10,713 nt of DNA, from positions 1 to 10,713 of the forward strand of contig JADGAO010000101.1 of the NCBI GenBank assembly GCA_015231995.1, written 5' to 3'. Origin of the DNA: Nitrospinota bacterium (GTDB lineage: Bacteria; Nitrospinota_A; UBA7883; JACRLM01). Under the pieces are notes generated by a model. The model was not told where the DNA came from. It ran no database searches and saw only the letters and a list, made by a program, of their open reading frames with translations. A program made the position numbers and the translations under genes. Positions 1 to 5,991 of the stretch are shown here, piece by piece (the stretch's first letter is position 1; every line of letters starts with the position of its first letter).

Positions 1-726
1 GAGGTTTTGCGCGGTGAGACAAGGCTCACAATCAACGCTGTGGCGGCTCTCGTCGGAGCCGGGCCGGACGATCTTGATTTTCTTGAAACCGACGCGCAGG
101 CTCCACAGGCTCTGGCGGTGGCGGTTCCCCACGACCTTTCGCTTAACCTGCTTGCCCGCAGGCCGGACGTGCGCTCCGCCCTTTTGAGGGTAGAAGCGGC
201 GGCGGACAGGATCGGCGTGGCTCGCGCCGGATTCTACCCAGACGTTCGCTTCTCCGCTTTGGCTGGATTTCAGAGCATCGACCTTTTGAAACTGCTCGAC
301 CCAACGAGCCTGTTATACGGCTTCGGCCCTGCGATAAGCCTGCCGCTTTTCAACGCAGGAAGGCTCGAGGCTGGGCTGGATACCGCAAACGCCGAATACG
401 ACATGGCGGTCGAGCGCTACAACCAGATGGCTCTATCGGCCGCGAAAGAGGCAGTGGATCAACTGACGCTGGTATCGTCGTCATCAATGCGCATTGAGGC
501 TCTTGCGGAGGCGTATGAACAGGCGCGCAAGGCCGGGCGTATAGCCGAACGCCGCCACGCAGGCGGGTTGGAAGGCAAAATAACGCCGCTTCGCGCGGAG
601 CTGGAATCGTTGGAGAGAAAGCGCGCGTTGATAATGGCGCAACGGGCCGCTGTATCGGCGCGAATAGGGCTTATAAAGGCGTTGGGTGGCGGATTCGATT
701 ATAGCTCCGCCAAATCGAAGGAGTGA
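1..726 (+). CDS. Outer-membrane efflux protein, NodT/OprM (TolC-like) family, 5'-truncated by window edge
   Basis: This is the C-terminal part of an outer-membrane factor that forms the exit duct of a tripartite efflux pump. The frame is open from base 1 (Glu-Val-Leu precede the first possible start, a TTG at 7), so the true start lies upstream; about 241 residues are visible of a family that usually runs to 450-500. The diagnostic stretch is present: a 'DLxxxLLARRPDVRSA' block (about residues 45-60), then 'AAADRIGVARAGFYPDV' and 'ISLPLFNAGRLEA', which match the second repeat of the NodT-type fold. The rest is long amphipathic helix (periplasmic tunnel). It ends three bases before the emrA-like start, and the emrA Shine-Dalgarno (GAAGGAG, 717-723) overlaps its last codons, so the two genes are co-transcribed and probably translationally coupled. 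Family assignment is firm; the exported substrate cannot be told. Confidence 0.9.
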   Translation, partial: EVLRGETRLTINAVAALVGAGPDDLDFLETDAQAPQALAVAVPHDLSLNLLARRPDVRSALLRVEAAADRIGVARAGFYPDVRFSALAGFQSIDLLKLLDPTSLLYGFGPAISLPLFNAGRLEAGLDTANAEYDMAVERYNQMALSAAKEAVDQLTLVSSSSMRIEALAEAYEQARKAGRIAERRHAGGLEGKITPLRAELESLERKRALIMAQRAAVSARIGLIKALGGGFDYSSAKSKE

Positions 727-729
727 TGG

Positions 730-1896
730 ATGGCAGAAACGGAAACTAAACCGAACGGCTCGGCTGGCAGGGCGATAATACTGCTGAAGATCGCGTTTGT
801 TTTTATCGTGATCGGGTTGATCTGGGGCGGATGGTGGCATTTCTATGCGCGTCACCGCGAGGTGACCGACAACGCCTATGTCACCGGCAACATCGTGAAT
901 GTAGAGCCGCAGACATCCGGCGTTGTTGTCTCCGTGGAGGCCGACACAGGAACGTTCGTAGAAAAAGGTAAAACACTTGTCAGACTAGGTAAAGCCGACG
1001 CCTCCGTGTCGCTGGAGAGAGCCAGGGCGGAGCTTGCGGACACTGTGCGCCAGACGATAGTGACGCGCCGACGCGCCCCCGAAGCGCAGGCTGTCGTGAA
1101 ATTAAAAGAGACGGAGCTTGCGAAGGCGAAGGACGATTACAGACGCCGGAGCGGTTTGGCCGATGGCGACGCAATTTCCAAAGAAGATTTGGAAAATGCA
1201 AAAAGCCGGTTGGAACAGGCTAAAGACTCTTTGAAAATCGCCAAGGCGCAGTTGGCTACGGCGATGTCGGCGAGGGGGTACGGGGCGGTTGAGGAGCAAC
1301 CAGCTATCGAGCGGGCTAAAGCCCGGTTCGTCGAGGCGTATCTGGCGTGGCGGAGGATGGAGATAATGGCGCCGGTGAGCGGGTATGTCGCCAAACGTAA
1401 CGCGCAGGTTGGAAAGCTTGTGAACCCCGGCCAGCCGTTGATGGCCATAGCGCCGTTGGATGAAATCTGGGTGGAGGGCAACTTCAAAGAGGGGCAGATC
1501 GCCACAATCCGCGTGGGGCAAAAGGTGAAGCTCACTTCCGACCTTTACGGCGGATCGGTTGTATATGATGGAAAAATCGCAGGGCTTGGGGCCGGAACCG
1601 GAGCGGTGTTCGCCCTCATCCCGCCGCAGAACGCCACAGGCAACTGGATTAAGGTCGTACAGCGCGTTCCCGTGCGGATAACTCTAGACCAGGCGCAGAT
1701 AAAAGCGCGACCGCTGGTGTTGGGGCTTTCGATGCGGGCGGAGGTGGATATCACGAATCAGGACGGCCCGACGCTGGCTCCCATCGGAACGGTCACCGGG
1801 TCATTCAAAACCGACGTGTATGAGAAACAGATAGAAGGCGCGAAAGAGCTGGCGGACGAAGTTATCGCAAGGGCGAAGAACGGGAAGGGGGAGTGA
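730..1896 (+). CDS. emrA: EmrA-type membrane fusion (periplasmic adaptor) protein, HlyD family
   Basis: This adaptor links an inner-membrane DHA2 transporter to the outer-membrane duct. It has 388 residues, the usual EmrA length (about 390). Visible layout: a short cytoplasmic N-terminus, one membrane segment (about 15-36), the first half of a lipoyl domain beginning 'TDNAYVTGNIVNVEPQTSG' (46-64), a long Lys/Glu/Ala-rich helical hairpin (about 91-205), the second lipoyl half with 'IMAPVSGYVAKRNAQVGK' (212-229), and a beta-barrel carrying the EmrA signature 'GTGAVFALIPPQNATGNW' (289-306) followed by 'IKVVQRVPVRI'. The ATG at 730 has AGGAG six bases upstream. The expected partner antiporter gene does not follow directly; it starts 605 bases later, after a toxin-antitoxin pair. 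A drug-efflux role is inferred from family. Confidence 0.93.
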   Translation: MAETETKPNGSAGRAIILLKIAFVFIVIGLIWGGWWHFYARHREVTDNAYVTGNIVNVEPQTSGVVVSVEADTGTFVEKGKTLVRLGKADASVSLERARAELADTVRQTIVTRRRAPEAQAVVKLKETELAKAKDDYRRRSGLADGDAISKEDLENAKSRLEQAKDSLKIAKAQLATAMSARGYGAVEEQPAIERAKARFVEAYLAWRRMEIMAPVSGYVAKRNAQVGKLVNPGQPLMAIAPLDEIWVEGNFKEGQIATIRVGQKVKLTSDLYGGSVVYDGKIAGLGAGTGAVFALIPPQNATGNWIKVVQRVPVRITLDQAQIKARPLVLGLSMRAEVDITNQDGPTLAPIGTVTGSFKTDVYEKQIEGAKELADEVIARAKNGKGE

Positions 1897-1925
1897 AGGA
1901 ATCCAGTCCCACGGAGGATGGCCTA

Positions 1926-1967
1926 ATGTCGTATCCACACGCTGGGCGCAGTGTCGGGTGGACATGA
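1926..1967 (+). other. Orphan 13-codon ORF with a good ribosome-binding site
   Basis: Twenty-nine bases after emrA, GGAGG (1913-1917) stands eight bases before an ATG at 1926. The frame stops at a TGA (1965-1967) after 13 codons. It could be a chance start, a short leader peptide for hicBA, or the leftover start of a gene displaced when hicBA arrived. Nothing in the peptide is recognisable. Listed because the ribosome-binding site is good, not because a product is expected. Confidence 0.2.
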
Positions 1968-1970
1968 TAC
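1931..1970 (+). repeat. Imperfect dyad upstream of hicBA, candidate operator or leader hairpin
   Basis: TCC-ACAC (1934-1940) can pair with GTGT (1951-1954) and GGA (1960-1962), with a CGGGT bulge and a ten-base loop; GTATC (1931-1935) and GATAC (1966-1970) form an outer symmetric pair. The dyad ends 28 bases before the hicB start. TA operons are commonly autoregulated through such elements, but this HicB has no visible DNA-binding domain, so the role is uncertain. Confidence 0.28.
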
Positions 1971-1982
1971 CATTGAGAGTGC

Positions 1983-1990
1983 AAAGGAGG
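1983..1990 (+). promoter_or_regulatory. Strong Shine-Dalgarno of hicB
   Basis: AAAGGAGG lies eight bases upstream of the hicB ATG at 1999. It is the best ribosome-binding site in the efflux half of the window and fixes the hicB start. It is consistent with high translation of the antitoxin, with the toxin gene reached only by coupling through the ATGA overlap. Confidence 0.6.
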
Positions 1991-1998
1991 GTTGAAGC

Positions 1999-2208
1999 AT
2001 GAAACGCGAGATCATATTCCAGATTGAAGAAGAGCCGGAAGGGGGTTTTATAGCCAAGGCCACCGGATACGCAATCTTTACACAAGCCGATTCCATAGAA
2101 GAGCTGAAAGCCAATGTTCGGGAAGCAGTGGATTGCCATTTTGGGGAAGATGAAAAACCAGCCCTTATTTGCTTACGATTCGTGAAAGAAGAGATTATTC
2201 CAGCATGA
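1999..2208 (+). CDS. hicB: HicB-like antitoxin, short form
   Basis: Predicted antitoxin that neutralises the HicA mRNA interferase encoded immediately downstream. It has 69 residues and consists only of the partial RNase-H-like HicB fold: 'EPEGGFIAKATGY' (12-24), an acidic 'FTQADSIEELKANVREAV' helix (27-44), and a C-terminal strand. There is no C-terminal helix-turn-helix or ribbon-helix-helix domain as in longer HicB proteins. Proteins of this short subfamily are often mislabelled '2-oxoisovalerate dehydrogenase E1 subunit beta' in databases; nothing here resembles that enzyme. The stop overlaps the hicA start by four bases (ATGA, 2205-2208). The antitoxin-first order is reversed relative to the classical hicAB operon but normal for this short-HicB subfamily. 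The pair sits between emrA and emrB. Confidence 0.83.
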   Translation: MKREIIFQIEEEPEGGFIAKATGYAIFTQADSIEELKANVREAVDCHFGEDEKPALICLRFVKEEIIPA

Positions 2209-2453
2209 AGCTCCCACGGGATTTTAGCGGAGAAGAATTTTCACGTCTTTTGTCCCGTCATTTTAGATACAAACGGCTCCGCCAAAAGGGAAGTCACCTA
2301 CGCATGAGTTCCGATTTCATGGGCATCGAACATCAAATCACAATCCCTTTGCATGAGACGCTCAAACCGGGAATGTTGAACGCCTTATTGGTTGAAGTGG
2401 CGGCTTATCTGAAGATGGATAAGAAAACGCTGGTTGAGAAAATATTTAGATAA
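2205..2453 (+). CDS. hicA: HicA-like mRNA interferase toxin
   Basis: Predicted translation-independent mRNA-cleaving toxin with a small double-stranded-RNA-binding-type fold. With the ATG at 2205, overlapping the hicB stop, it has 82 residues, a typical HicA length; a TTG at 2169 would extend it 12 residues into hicB and is less likely. Seen directly: 'LPRDFSGEEFSRLLSRHF' N-terminal helix, the basic strand 'YKRLRQKGSHLRM' with the catalytic-type His31 in the Gly-Ser-His motif, then 'ITIPLHETLKPGMLNALL' (45-62), which matches the conserved HicA C-terminal half. All expected key residues are present, so the toxin appears intact. Base composition is noticeably more AT-rich than the flanking efflux genes (by eye), consistent with acquisition by transfer. 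Confidence 0.86.
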   Translation: MKLPRDFSGEEFSRLLSRHFRYKRLRQKGSHLRMSSDFMGIEHQITIPLHETLKPGMLNALLVEVAAYLKMDKKTLVEKIFR

Positions 2454-2463
2454 CTGATAGTTG

Positions 2464-2494
2464 AGGCTTGAAAAGTTCGCATCACAGAAAGCCT
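2464..2494 (+). repeat. Inverted repeat in the emrB leader
   Basis: AGGCTT (2464-2469) and AAGCCT (2489-2494) are perfect inverted arms around a 19-base loop, ending seven bases before the emrB ATG. The hairpin lies where a Shine-Dalgarno would be expected and no good one is visible. It could influence emrB translation or be chance; it lacks a T-run, so it is not an intrinsic terminator. Confidence 0.3.
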
Positions 2495-2501
2495 ATGTAA
2501 C

Positions 2502-4049
2502 ATGACAGAAACATCAGGCCCACCGCAAAGCTCCGCCCCTCCCCTGCCCCCGCTCAAGGGGTTTCCGCTGGGGATGACAACGATATTCCTGTCGCTGGCC
2601 ACGTTCATGAACATCCTGGACACCACCATCACCAACGTATCAATCCCCACAATCGCTGGGAATCTTTCGGTAACCCCGCAACAGGGAACGTGGACAATCA
2701 CCTCATACGCCGTCAGCATGGCCATCGTCGTGCCGCTTACGGGTTGGCTTGCCCTGCGCTTCGGCGAGGTGCGGCTGTTCACTACATGCACGCTTCTTTT
2801 CACGCTGACGTCCGTCATGTGCGGCATGGCTCCCACCTTCGAGGTTCTGGTAGTGTTCCGCTCCATTCAGGGCGCGGTGGCCGGGCCTATGATACCGCTG
2901 TCGCAAAGCCTATTGCTACGCAACTACCCGGAAGAAAAGCGGGGGCTGGCTCTGGCTTTCTGGTCAATGACCACGACCGTCGCGCCGATACTCGGCCCTA
3001 TACTTGGCGGATATATAACCGACAACCTCGGCTGGCCGTGGATTTTTTATATCAACGTCCCGATAGGGGTCTTATCCGCGTGGGGCGTATGGACGATGTT
3101 GCGGACGCGCGAATCCAAAACGGTGAAAAAACCGGTGGACTTGACGGGGCTTGCGCTTCTTTTCATTGGGGTCGGTAGCCTGCAACTGATGCTCGACCAG
3201 GGACACGACCTCGACTGGTTCGACTCCCCTTTCATACTGGGGCTGGCGGCGATGTCCGTCGTTGGGATCGTCTATTTCGTGGTGTGGGAGCTTAAAGAAA
3301 AACATCCGGTGGTGGACCTTACGCTTTTCGCCCGGCGTAACTATGCCGTGGGAACCATAGCCATAGCGTTGGGGTACACGGTTTTTTTCGCGGGAGCCGT
3401 CATATTCCCGTTGTGGTTGCAGACTCAAATGGATTACACCGCGACATGGGCTGGGCTTGCCACGGCGCCGATGGGAATAATGATGGTGATACTCGCGCCG
3501 ATGGTGGGGAAGAACATGCATAAGTTTGACCTGCGGGCGCTGGCATTTTTCTCATTCATCGTCTTCGCCTTAACCAACTTCTGGCAGGGAAGCATGGACA
3601 CTGGAGTTGATTACTGGAACGTCATACTCCCGCGTTATTTTCAGGGAATGGGCATGGCCTTTTTCTTTGTGCCGTTGACGACGATATCCCTGGCCGGTTT
3701 GCCGCCGGACAGGATAGCAAGCGCCGCCGGGCTGACCAGCTTTATCAGGATACTCGGCGGCGGATTCGGCGCGTCGCTGGCGGTGACGGTGTGGGATCAG
3801 CGCACGGAGTACCATCGCAGTTACCTTGTGGAGAGCGTGTCCCCGTTCAACCAGGTGTGGATGGAAACCGCCGGAAGCATGGCCGCGCAGGGGATGGGGC
3901 TGGAGACGGCGCTTAGCGTCGTGGAGCGGACTATCATGCGTCAATCGGCGATGCTTGCGGCGAACGACATTTTCCTCGCGTCATCCGCCACGTTTCTCCT
4001 GCTGGCGGCGTTTGTATTGTTGGCGAAGAAGGATACGGCGAGGCAGTAG
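2502..4049 (+). CDS. emrB: EmrB/QacA-type drug:H+ antiporter (MFS, DHA2 family)
   Basis: Inner-membrane proton-driven exporter that would work with the upstream adaptor and outer-membrane duct. It has 515 residues with about 14 hydrophobic segments, the DHA2 size. Visible motifs: 'FMNILDTTITNVSIPTIAG' (35-53, motif D1), a degenerate motif A 'GWLALRFGEVRLF' (81-93), 'VFRSIQGAVAGPMIPLSQ' (118-135), the antiporter motif C region 'APILGPILGGYITD' (161-174), and 'GWPWIFYINVPIG' (177-189). A C-terminal block 'ASAAGLTSFIRILGGGFGAS' (406-425) is typical of EmrB. The ATG at 2502 gives a proline-rich cytoplasmic N-terminus; there is no clear Shine-Dalgarno, and an internal ATG near 2574 would still keep the first membrane segment. 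Substrates cannot be told from sequence. Confidence 0.92.
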   Translation: MTETSGPPQSSAPPLPPLKGFPLGMTTIFLSLATFMNILDTTITNVSIPTIAGNLSVTPQQGTWTITSYAVSMAIVVPLTGWLALRFGEVRLFTTCTLLFTLTSVMCGMAPTFEVLVVFRSIQGAVAGPMIPLSQSLLLRNYPEEKRGLALAFWSMTTTVAPILGPILGGYITDNLGWPWIFYINVPIGVLSAWGVWTMLRTRESKTVKKPVDLTGLALLFIGVGSLQLMLDQGHDLDWFDSPFILGLAAMSVVGIVYFVVWELKEKHPVVDLTLFARRNYAVGTIAIALGYTVFFAGAVIFPLWLQTQMDYTATWAGLATAPMGIMMVILAPMVGKNMHKFDLRALAFFSFIVFALTNFWQGSMDTGVDYWNVILPRYFQGMGMAFFFVPLTTISLAGLPPDRIASAAGLTSFIRILGGGFGASLAVTVWDQRTEYHRSYLVESVSPFNQVWMETAGSMAAQGMGLETALSVVERTIMRQSAMLAANDIFLASSATFLLLAAFVLLAKKDTARQ

Positions 4050-4055
4050 GGGCAA

Positions 4056-4070
4056 CCAATTTCAAATTGG
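4056..4070 (+). repeat. Short AT-rich inverted repeat just after emrB
   Basis: CCAATTT (4056-4062) and AAATTGG (4064-4070) are perfect arms around one central base, six bases after the emrB stop; a realistic RNA hairpin would be CCAAT/ATTGG with a five-base loop. It is followed by five A residues rather than a T-run, so it is a poor intrinsic terminator for emrB. The role is unknown. Confidence 0.35.
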
Positions 4071-4224
4071 AAAAACTGAATGGCTAAACCTCCATTATCT
4101 TTTGTAGCTCATCGGGCAAGTGTGTGGGTAAAACATCATAATTCTTCTAAACGACGCCAATCCCGAAAGACTACAAATGGCTTTCAAGATCGTGAAAGCT
4201 GTTATCAAGTAAGGCTGGTTGAAA

Positions 4225-4271
4225 CCCTCACCCCAGCCCTCTCCCGCGATGTTACGCGGGCGAGGGAGAGG
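4225..4271 (+). repeat. Palindromic intergenic repeat, copy 1
   Basis: The unit reads CCCTCACCCC (4225-4234), then CCCTCTCCCGC (4237-4247), then a hairpin of CCCGCG (4243-4248) with CGCGGG (4255-4260) around ATGTTA. AGAGG (4267-4271) can extend the pairing to CCTCT (4238-4242) across a bulge. The same two words occur inverted downstream of livK (6004-6039), which marks this as a dispersed repeat family. It is of the general GC-rich palindromic type found between genes in many genomes. Confidence 0.6.
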
Positions 4272-4307
4272 AATATTCAATTCTACTTTGATCCTTCAGT
4301 CGCAGGG

Positions 4308-4361
4308 CCTCCCTCAGGATGACAACTTGCCTCGGTCGCAAACCTCCTTCAGGATGACAAC
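4308..4361 (+). repeat. Pair of 19-base direct repeats
   Basis: CCTCCCTCAGGATGACAAC (4308-4326) recurs as CCTCCTTCAGGATGACAAC (4343-4361) with a single mismatch and a 35-base period. A shorter relative, CTTCCTTCAG, follows at about 4372. ATCCTTCAG just upstream (4291-4299) is inverted relative to the CTCAGGAT word. It looks like a decayed tandem of a dispersed intergenic repeat; no CRISPR-like regularity is present. Confidence 0.5.
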
Positions 4362-4430
4362 GGTCGCCGAGCTTCCTTCAGCAATATGCGGTGGCCATGC
4401 TTATCAGGGAATCAAGGACTCTCGTGGCTC

Positions 4431-4460
4431 TTGAAGTTATTGGCAGGCCGATATGGTAAT
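4431..4460 (+). promoter_or_regulatory. Weak sigma-70-type promoter candidate for the liv operon
   Basis: TTGAAG (4431-4436) is followed after 18 bases by GGTAAT (4455-4460), a four-of-six match to each of the -35 and -10 consensus hexamers or slightly better. It would give a leader of about 180 bases before livK. Other AT-rich stretches nearer livK (for example around 4480-4506) could also serve. A sigma-54 reading of TGGCAG at 4441 fails because the GC of the -12 element is missing. Confidence 0.25.
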
Positions 4461-4506
4461 ATAACCAAACCGGATTATCTTCATACTCTATATCGGGTTA
4501 TTTAAA

Positions 4507-4558
4507 GGGTGGGATGCCGATGGAAAGCGGATCGTTTATGAGCCCCACGCTTTCACCC
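4507..4558 (+). repeat. Leader hairpin upstream of livK
   Basis: GAAAGCG (4523-4529) and CGCTTTC (4548-4554) are perfect seven-base inverted arms around an 18-base loop, and GGGT (4507-4510) can pair with ACCC (4555-4558) just outside. It lies about 90 bases before the livK start in the probable 5' leader. It does not match a riboswitch class that I recognise. Confidence 0.3.
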
Positions 4559-4647
4559 CTCTTATTTTTAAAACGAGAGACGCTCTTCATGGGCGTTGCA
4601 GATTCCCCTCTTGCGATTATCAATCAACGCTGGCTAGGAGAAATTCC

Positions 4648-5985
4648 ATGAGAAAAACCGTAGCTACCCTGAGTTTCGCGTTTGCGCTTGCCCTGATGGC
4701 GTCGTCAGCCGCATACGCCGCCGATCCTATAAAAATAGGCGTCGTCCTGCCATTGACTGGTACGGAGGCCAACTTCGGCGAGATAGAAAAACTCTCGTTT
4801 GAGATGGCTCTCGAAGAGATCAACGCCAAAGGCGGAGTTAAAGGCTCGCCCATCAACGTTATTTTCGAAGATGACAGCAGTAAACCCGACGTGGGCCGGA
4901 GCGCCATCGAAAAGCTTATCCGTCAGGATGGCGTGGCTCTGGTCGGCGGCGGATACAGCTCGTCGGTCACAGCGGCGATGGCTGGCGTGGCCGTCAATAA
5001 CGCCTTCCCGCTGGTTATCAACACAGGTTCGGCGGACAACATAACAGAGCCGTGGACATACACGGTAAGCGGCCAGATGGCCGCCAAAAAGAAAAAGGCC
5101 ATGAGCGAAGAGACTGACGCCGCAAAGAAAGAGGCGTTGAAGAAAGAAGCCGACGAGCTTGCCGCCAAAGCGGAGCAGGAGGCGGCCACCATCATGCCGC
5201 GATACGCCATATTCCGCATCAACCCGCCCGCAAGCGAATACGCCAGCGGGATCGAATCGTTGTTGACCGATGTGATAAAGCCCAAGACGGCGGCTCTTCT
5301 TCACGAGAACAGCGCGTTTGGAACCAGCTCTGCGGCGGACGTGGAGAAGCGGCTCACCAAACTTGGGGTCAAGATTCTCATCAAAGAGAGCTACGACAAG
5401 GCTTCCATAGACTTCAAGCCTGTCCTATCCAAGGTCAAAGAGGCCAACCCGGATATCGTTTACATGGTCTCCTACGTCAACGACGCGGCTCTGTTGATGA
5501 ACCAGTCCATGGAGCTGAGGCTCAACCCGAAGATGTTCATTGGCGGCGGGGCCGGATTCACCATGCCGGAATTCCAGAAGAACGCCGGGAAGGCTTCGGA
5601 AAAAGTCGTCTCCGCAACGTTGTGGCACCAGACCCTCAAATATCCCGGCGCGAAGGAGTATTACGACAAGTTCCTCAAGAAATATAACCGCGACACGGAA
5701 TATCACGGAGCCGAGGCTTACGCGGCGATGTACGTTATAGCCGACGCGCTCAAACGCGCAAAGTCGCTTTCCAAAGAGGACATCGCCAAAGCTCTTTCCG
5801 AGACGGACATGATGACGGTGTTCGGCCCGGTGAAGTTCGCCACATACGGCAAAAAGGCGAACCAGAACAAAGGCGAGGCTTATGTCGTGCAGTGGATCAA
5901 GGGCGAACAGGAAATCGTCTGGCCCAAGAAGTACGCGACGACGGATGTCGTGTTTCCCGTGGATTGGATAAAGGAGAGGCAGTAA
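4648..5985 (+). CDS. livK: Periplasmic substrate-binding protein of a branched-chain amino-acid-type ABC importer (LivK/LivJ-like)
   Basis: This binding protein captures the ligand in the periplasm and delivers it to the LivHMGF complex encoded next. It has 445 residues, longer than typical LivK (about 370). A signal peptide is clear: Arg-Lys, a hydrophobic core and cleavage after Ala-Tyr-Ala (near residue 25). The fold then opens with 'PIKIGVVLPLTG' (27-38). 'GGYSSSVTAAMAGVA' (101-115) holds the serine cluster that in LivJ-type proteins contacts the ligand's alpha groups. An unusual Lys/Glu/Ala-rich segment at about 144-183 separates 'EPWTYTVSGQ' from 'RYAIFRINPPASEYASG'. AGGAG (4636-4640) stands seven bases before the ATG. 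The ligand cannot be assigned: relatives bind branched-chain amino acids, amides, urea or aromatic acids. Confidence 0.92.
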   Translation: MRKTVATLSFAFALALMASSAAYAADPIKIGVVLPLTGTEANFGEIEKLSFEMALEEINAKGGVKGSPINVIFEDDSSKPDVGRSAIEKLIRQDGVALVGGGYSSSVTAAMAGVAVNNAFPLVINTGSADNITEPWTYTVSGQMAAKKKKAMSEETDAAKKEALKKEADELAAKAEQEAATIMPRYAIFRINPPASEYASGIESLLTDVIKPKTAALLHENSAFGTSSAADVEKRLTKLGVKILIKESYDKASIDFKPVLSKVKEANPDIVYMVSYVNDAALLMNQSMELRLNPKMFIGGGAGFTMPEFQKNAGKASEKVVSATLWHQTLKYPGAKEYYDKFLKKYNRDTEYHGAEAYAAMYVIADALKRAKSLSKEDIAKALSETDMMTVFGPVKFATYGKKANQNKGEAYVVQWIKGEQEIVWPKKYATTDVVFPVDWIKERQ

Positions 5986-5991
5986 CACTTA

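Larger units (their letters stand above)
4050..4647. other. Intergenic region between the efflux and liv operons
   Basis: This 598-base gap holds no convincing gene. Its first part (about 4060-4215) is AT-richer than its surroundings. The middle (4225-4361) carries palindromic and direct repeats of the dispersed intergenic type. The last part (about 4430-4647) is the likely promoter and leader of livK. Short open frames on both strands here (up to 80 codons) run through the repeats and have no recognisable protein features. Confidence 0.7.

Noticed and set aside
1999..2208. 2-oxoisovalerate dehydrogenase fragment
   Set aside because: Proteins like this are often given that label, but the 69-residue sequence has the HicB core pattern and is followed by HicA; there is no dehydrogenase motif.
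4056..4075. Intrinsic terminator after emrB
   Set aside because: The inverted repeat is AT-rich with one central base and is followed by A residues, not T residues, so it does not fit the terminator pattern on the plus strand; on the minus strand the flank is also not a T-run.
4225..4361. CRISPR array
   Set aside because: There are only two or three imperfect short units with no regular spacer of 25-40 unique bases, and no cas genes are nearby.
4080..4434. Short plus-strand frames of 71-80 codons downstream of emrB
   Set aside because: They read straight through the palindromic and direct repeats (for example translating them as 'TLTPALSR'), which is typical of spurious frames in intergenic repeats.
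4441..4456. Sigma-54 promoter upstream of livK
   Set aside because: TGGCAG resembles the -24 element, but the GC dinucleotide of the -12 element is absent at the correct spacing.
4050..4647. tRNA or other structured RNA gene, or a recognisable riboswitch
   Set aside because: I looked for cloverleaf arms with a TTCGA-type loop and for known aptamer cores and saw none; only simple stem-loops are present.
4705..5304. 199-codon open frame on the minus strand within livK
   Set aside because: Antisense shadow of livK; no domain, no plausible start context.
5425..5988. 187-codon open frame on the minus strand across livK
   Set aside because: It lies entirely antisense to the clearly coding livK, has a low-information composition, no recognisable motif and no ribosome-binding site. 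It reflects codon bias on the coding strand.
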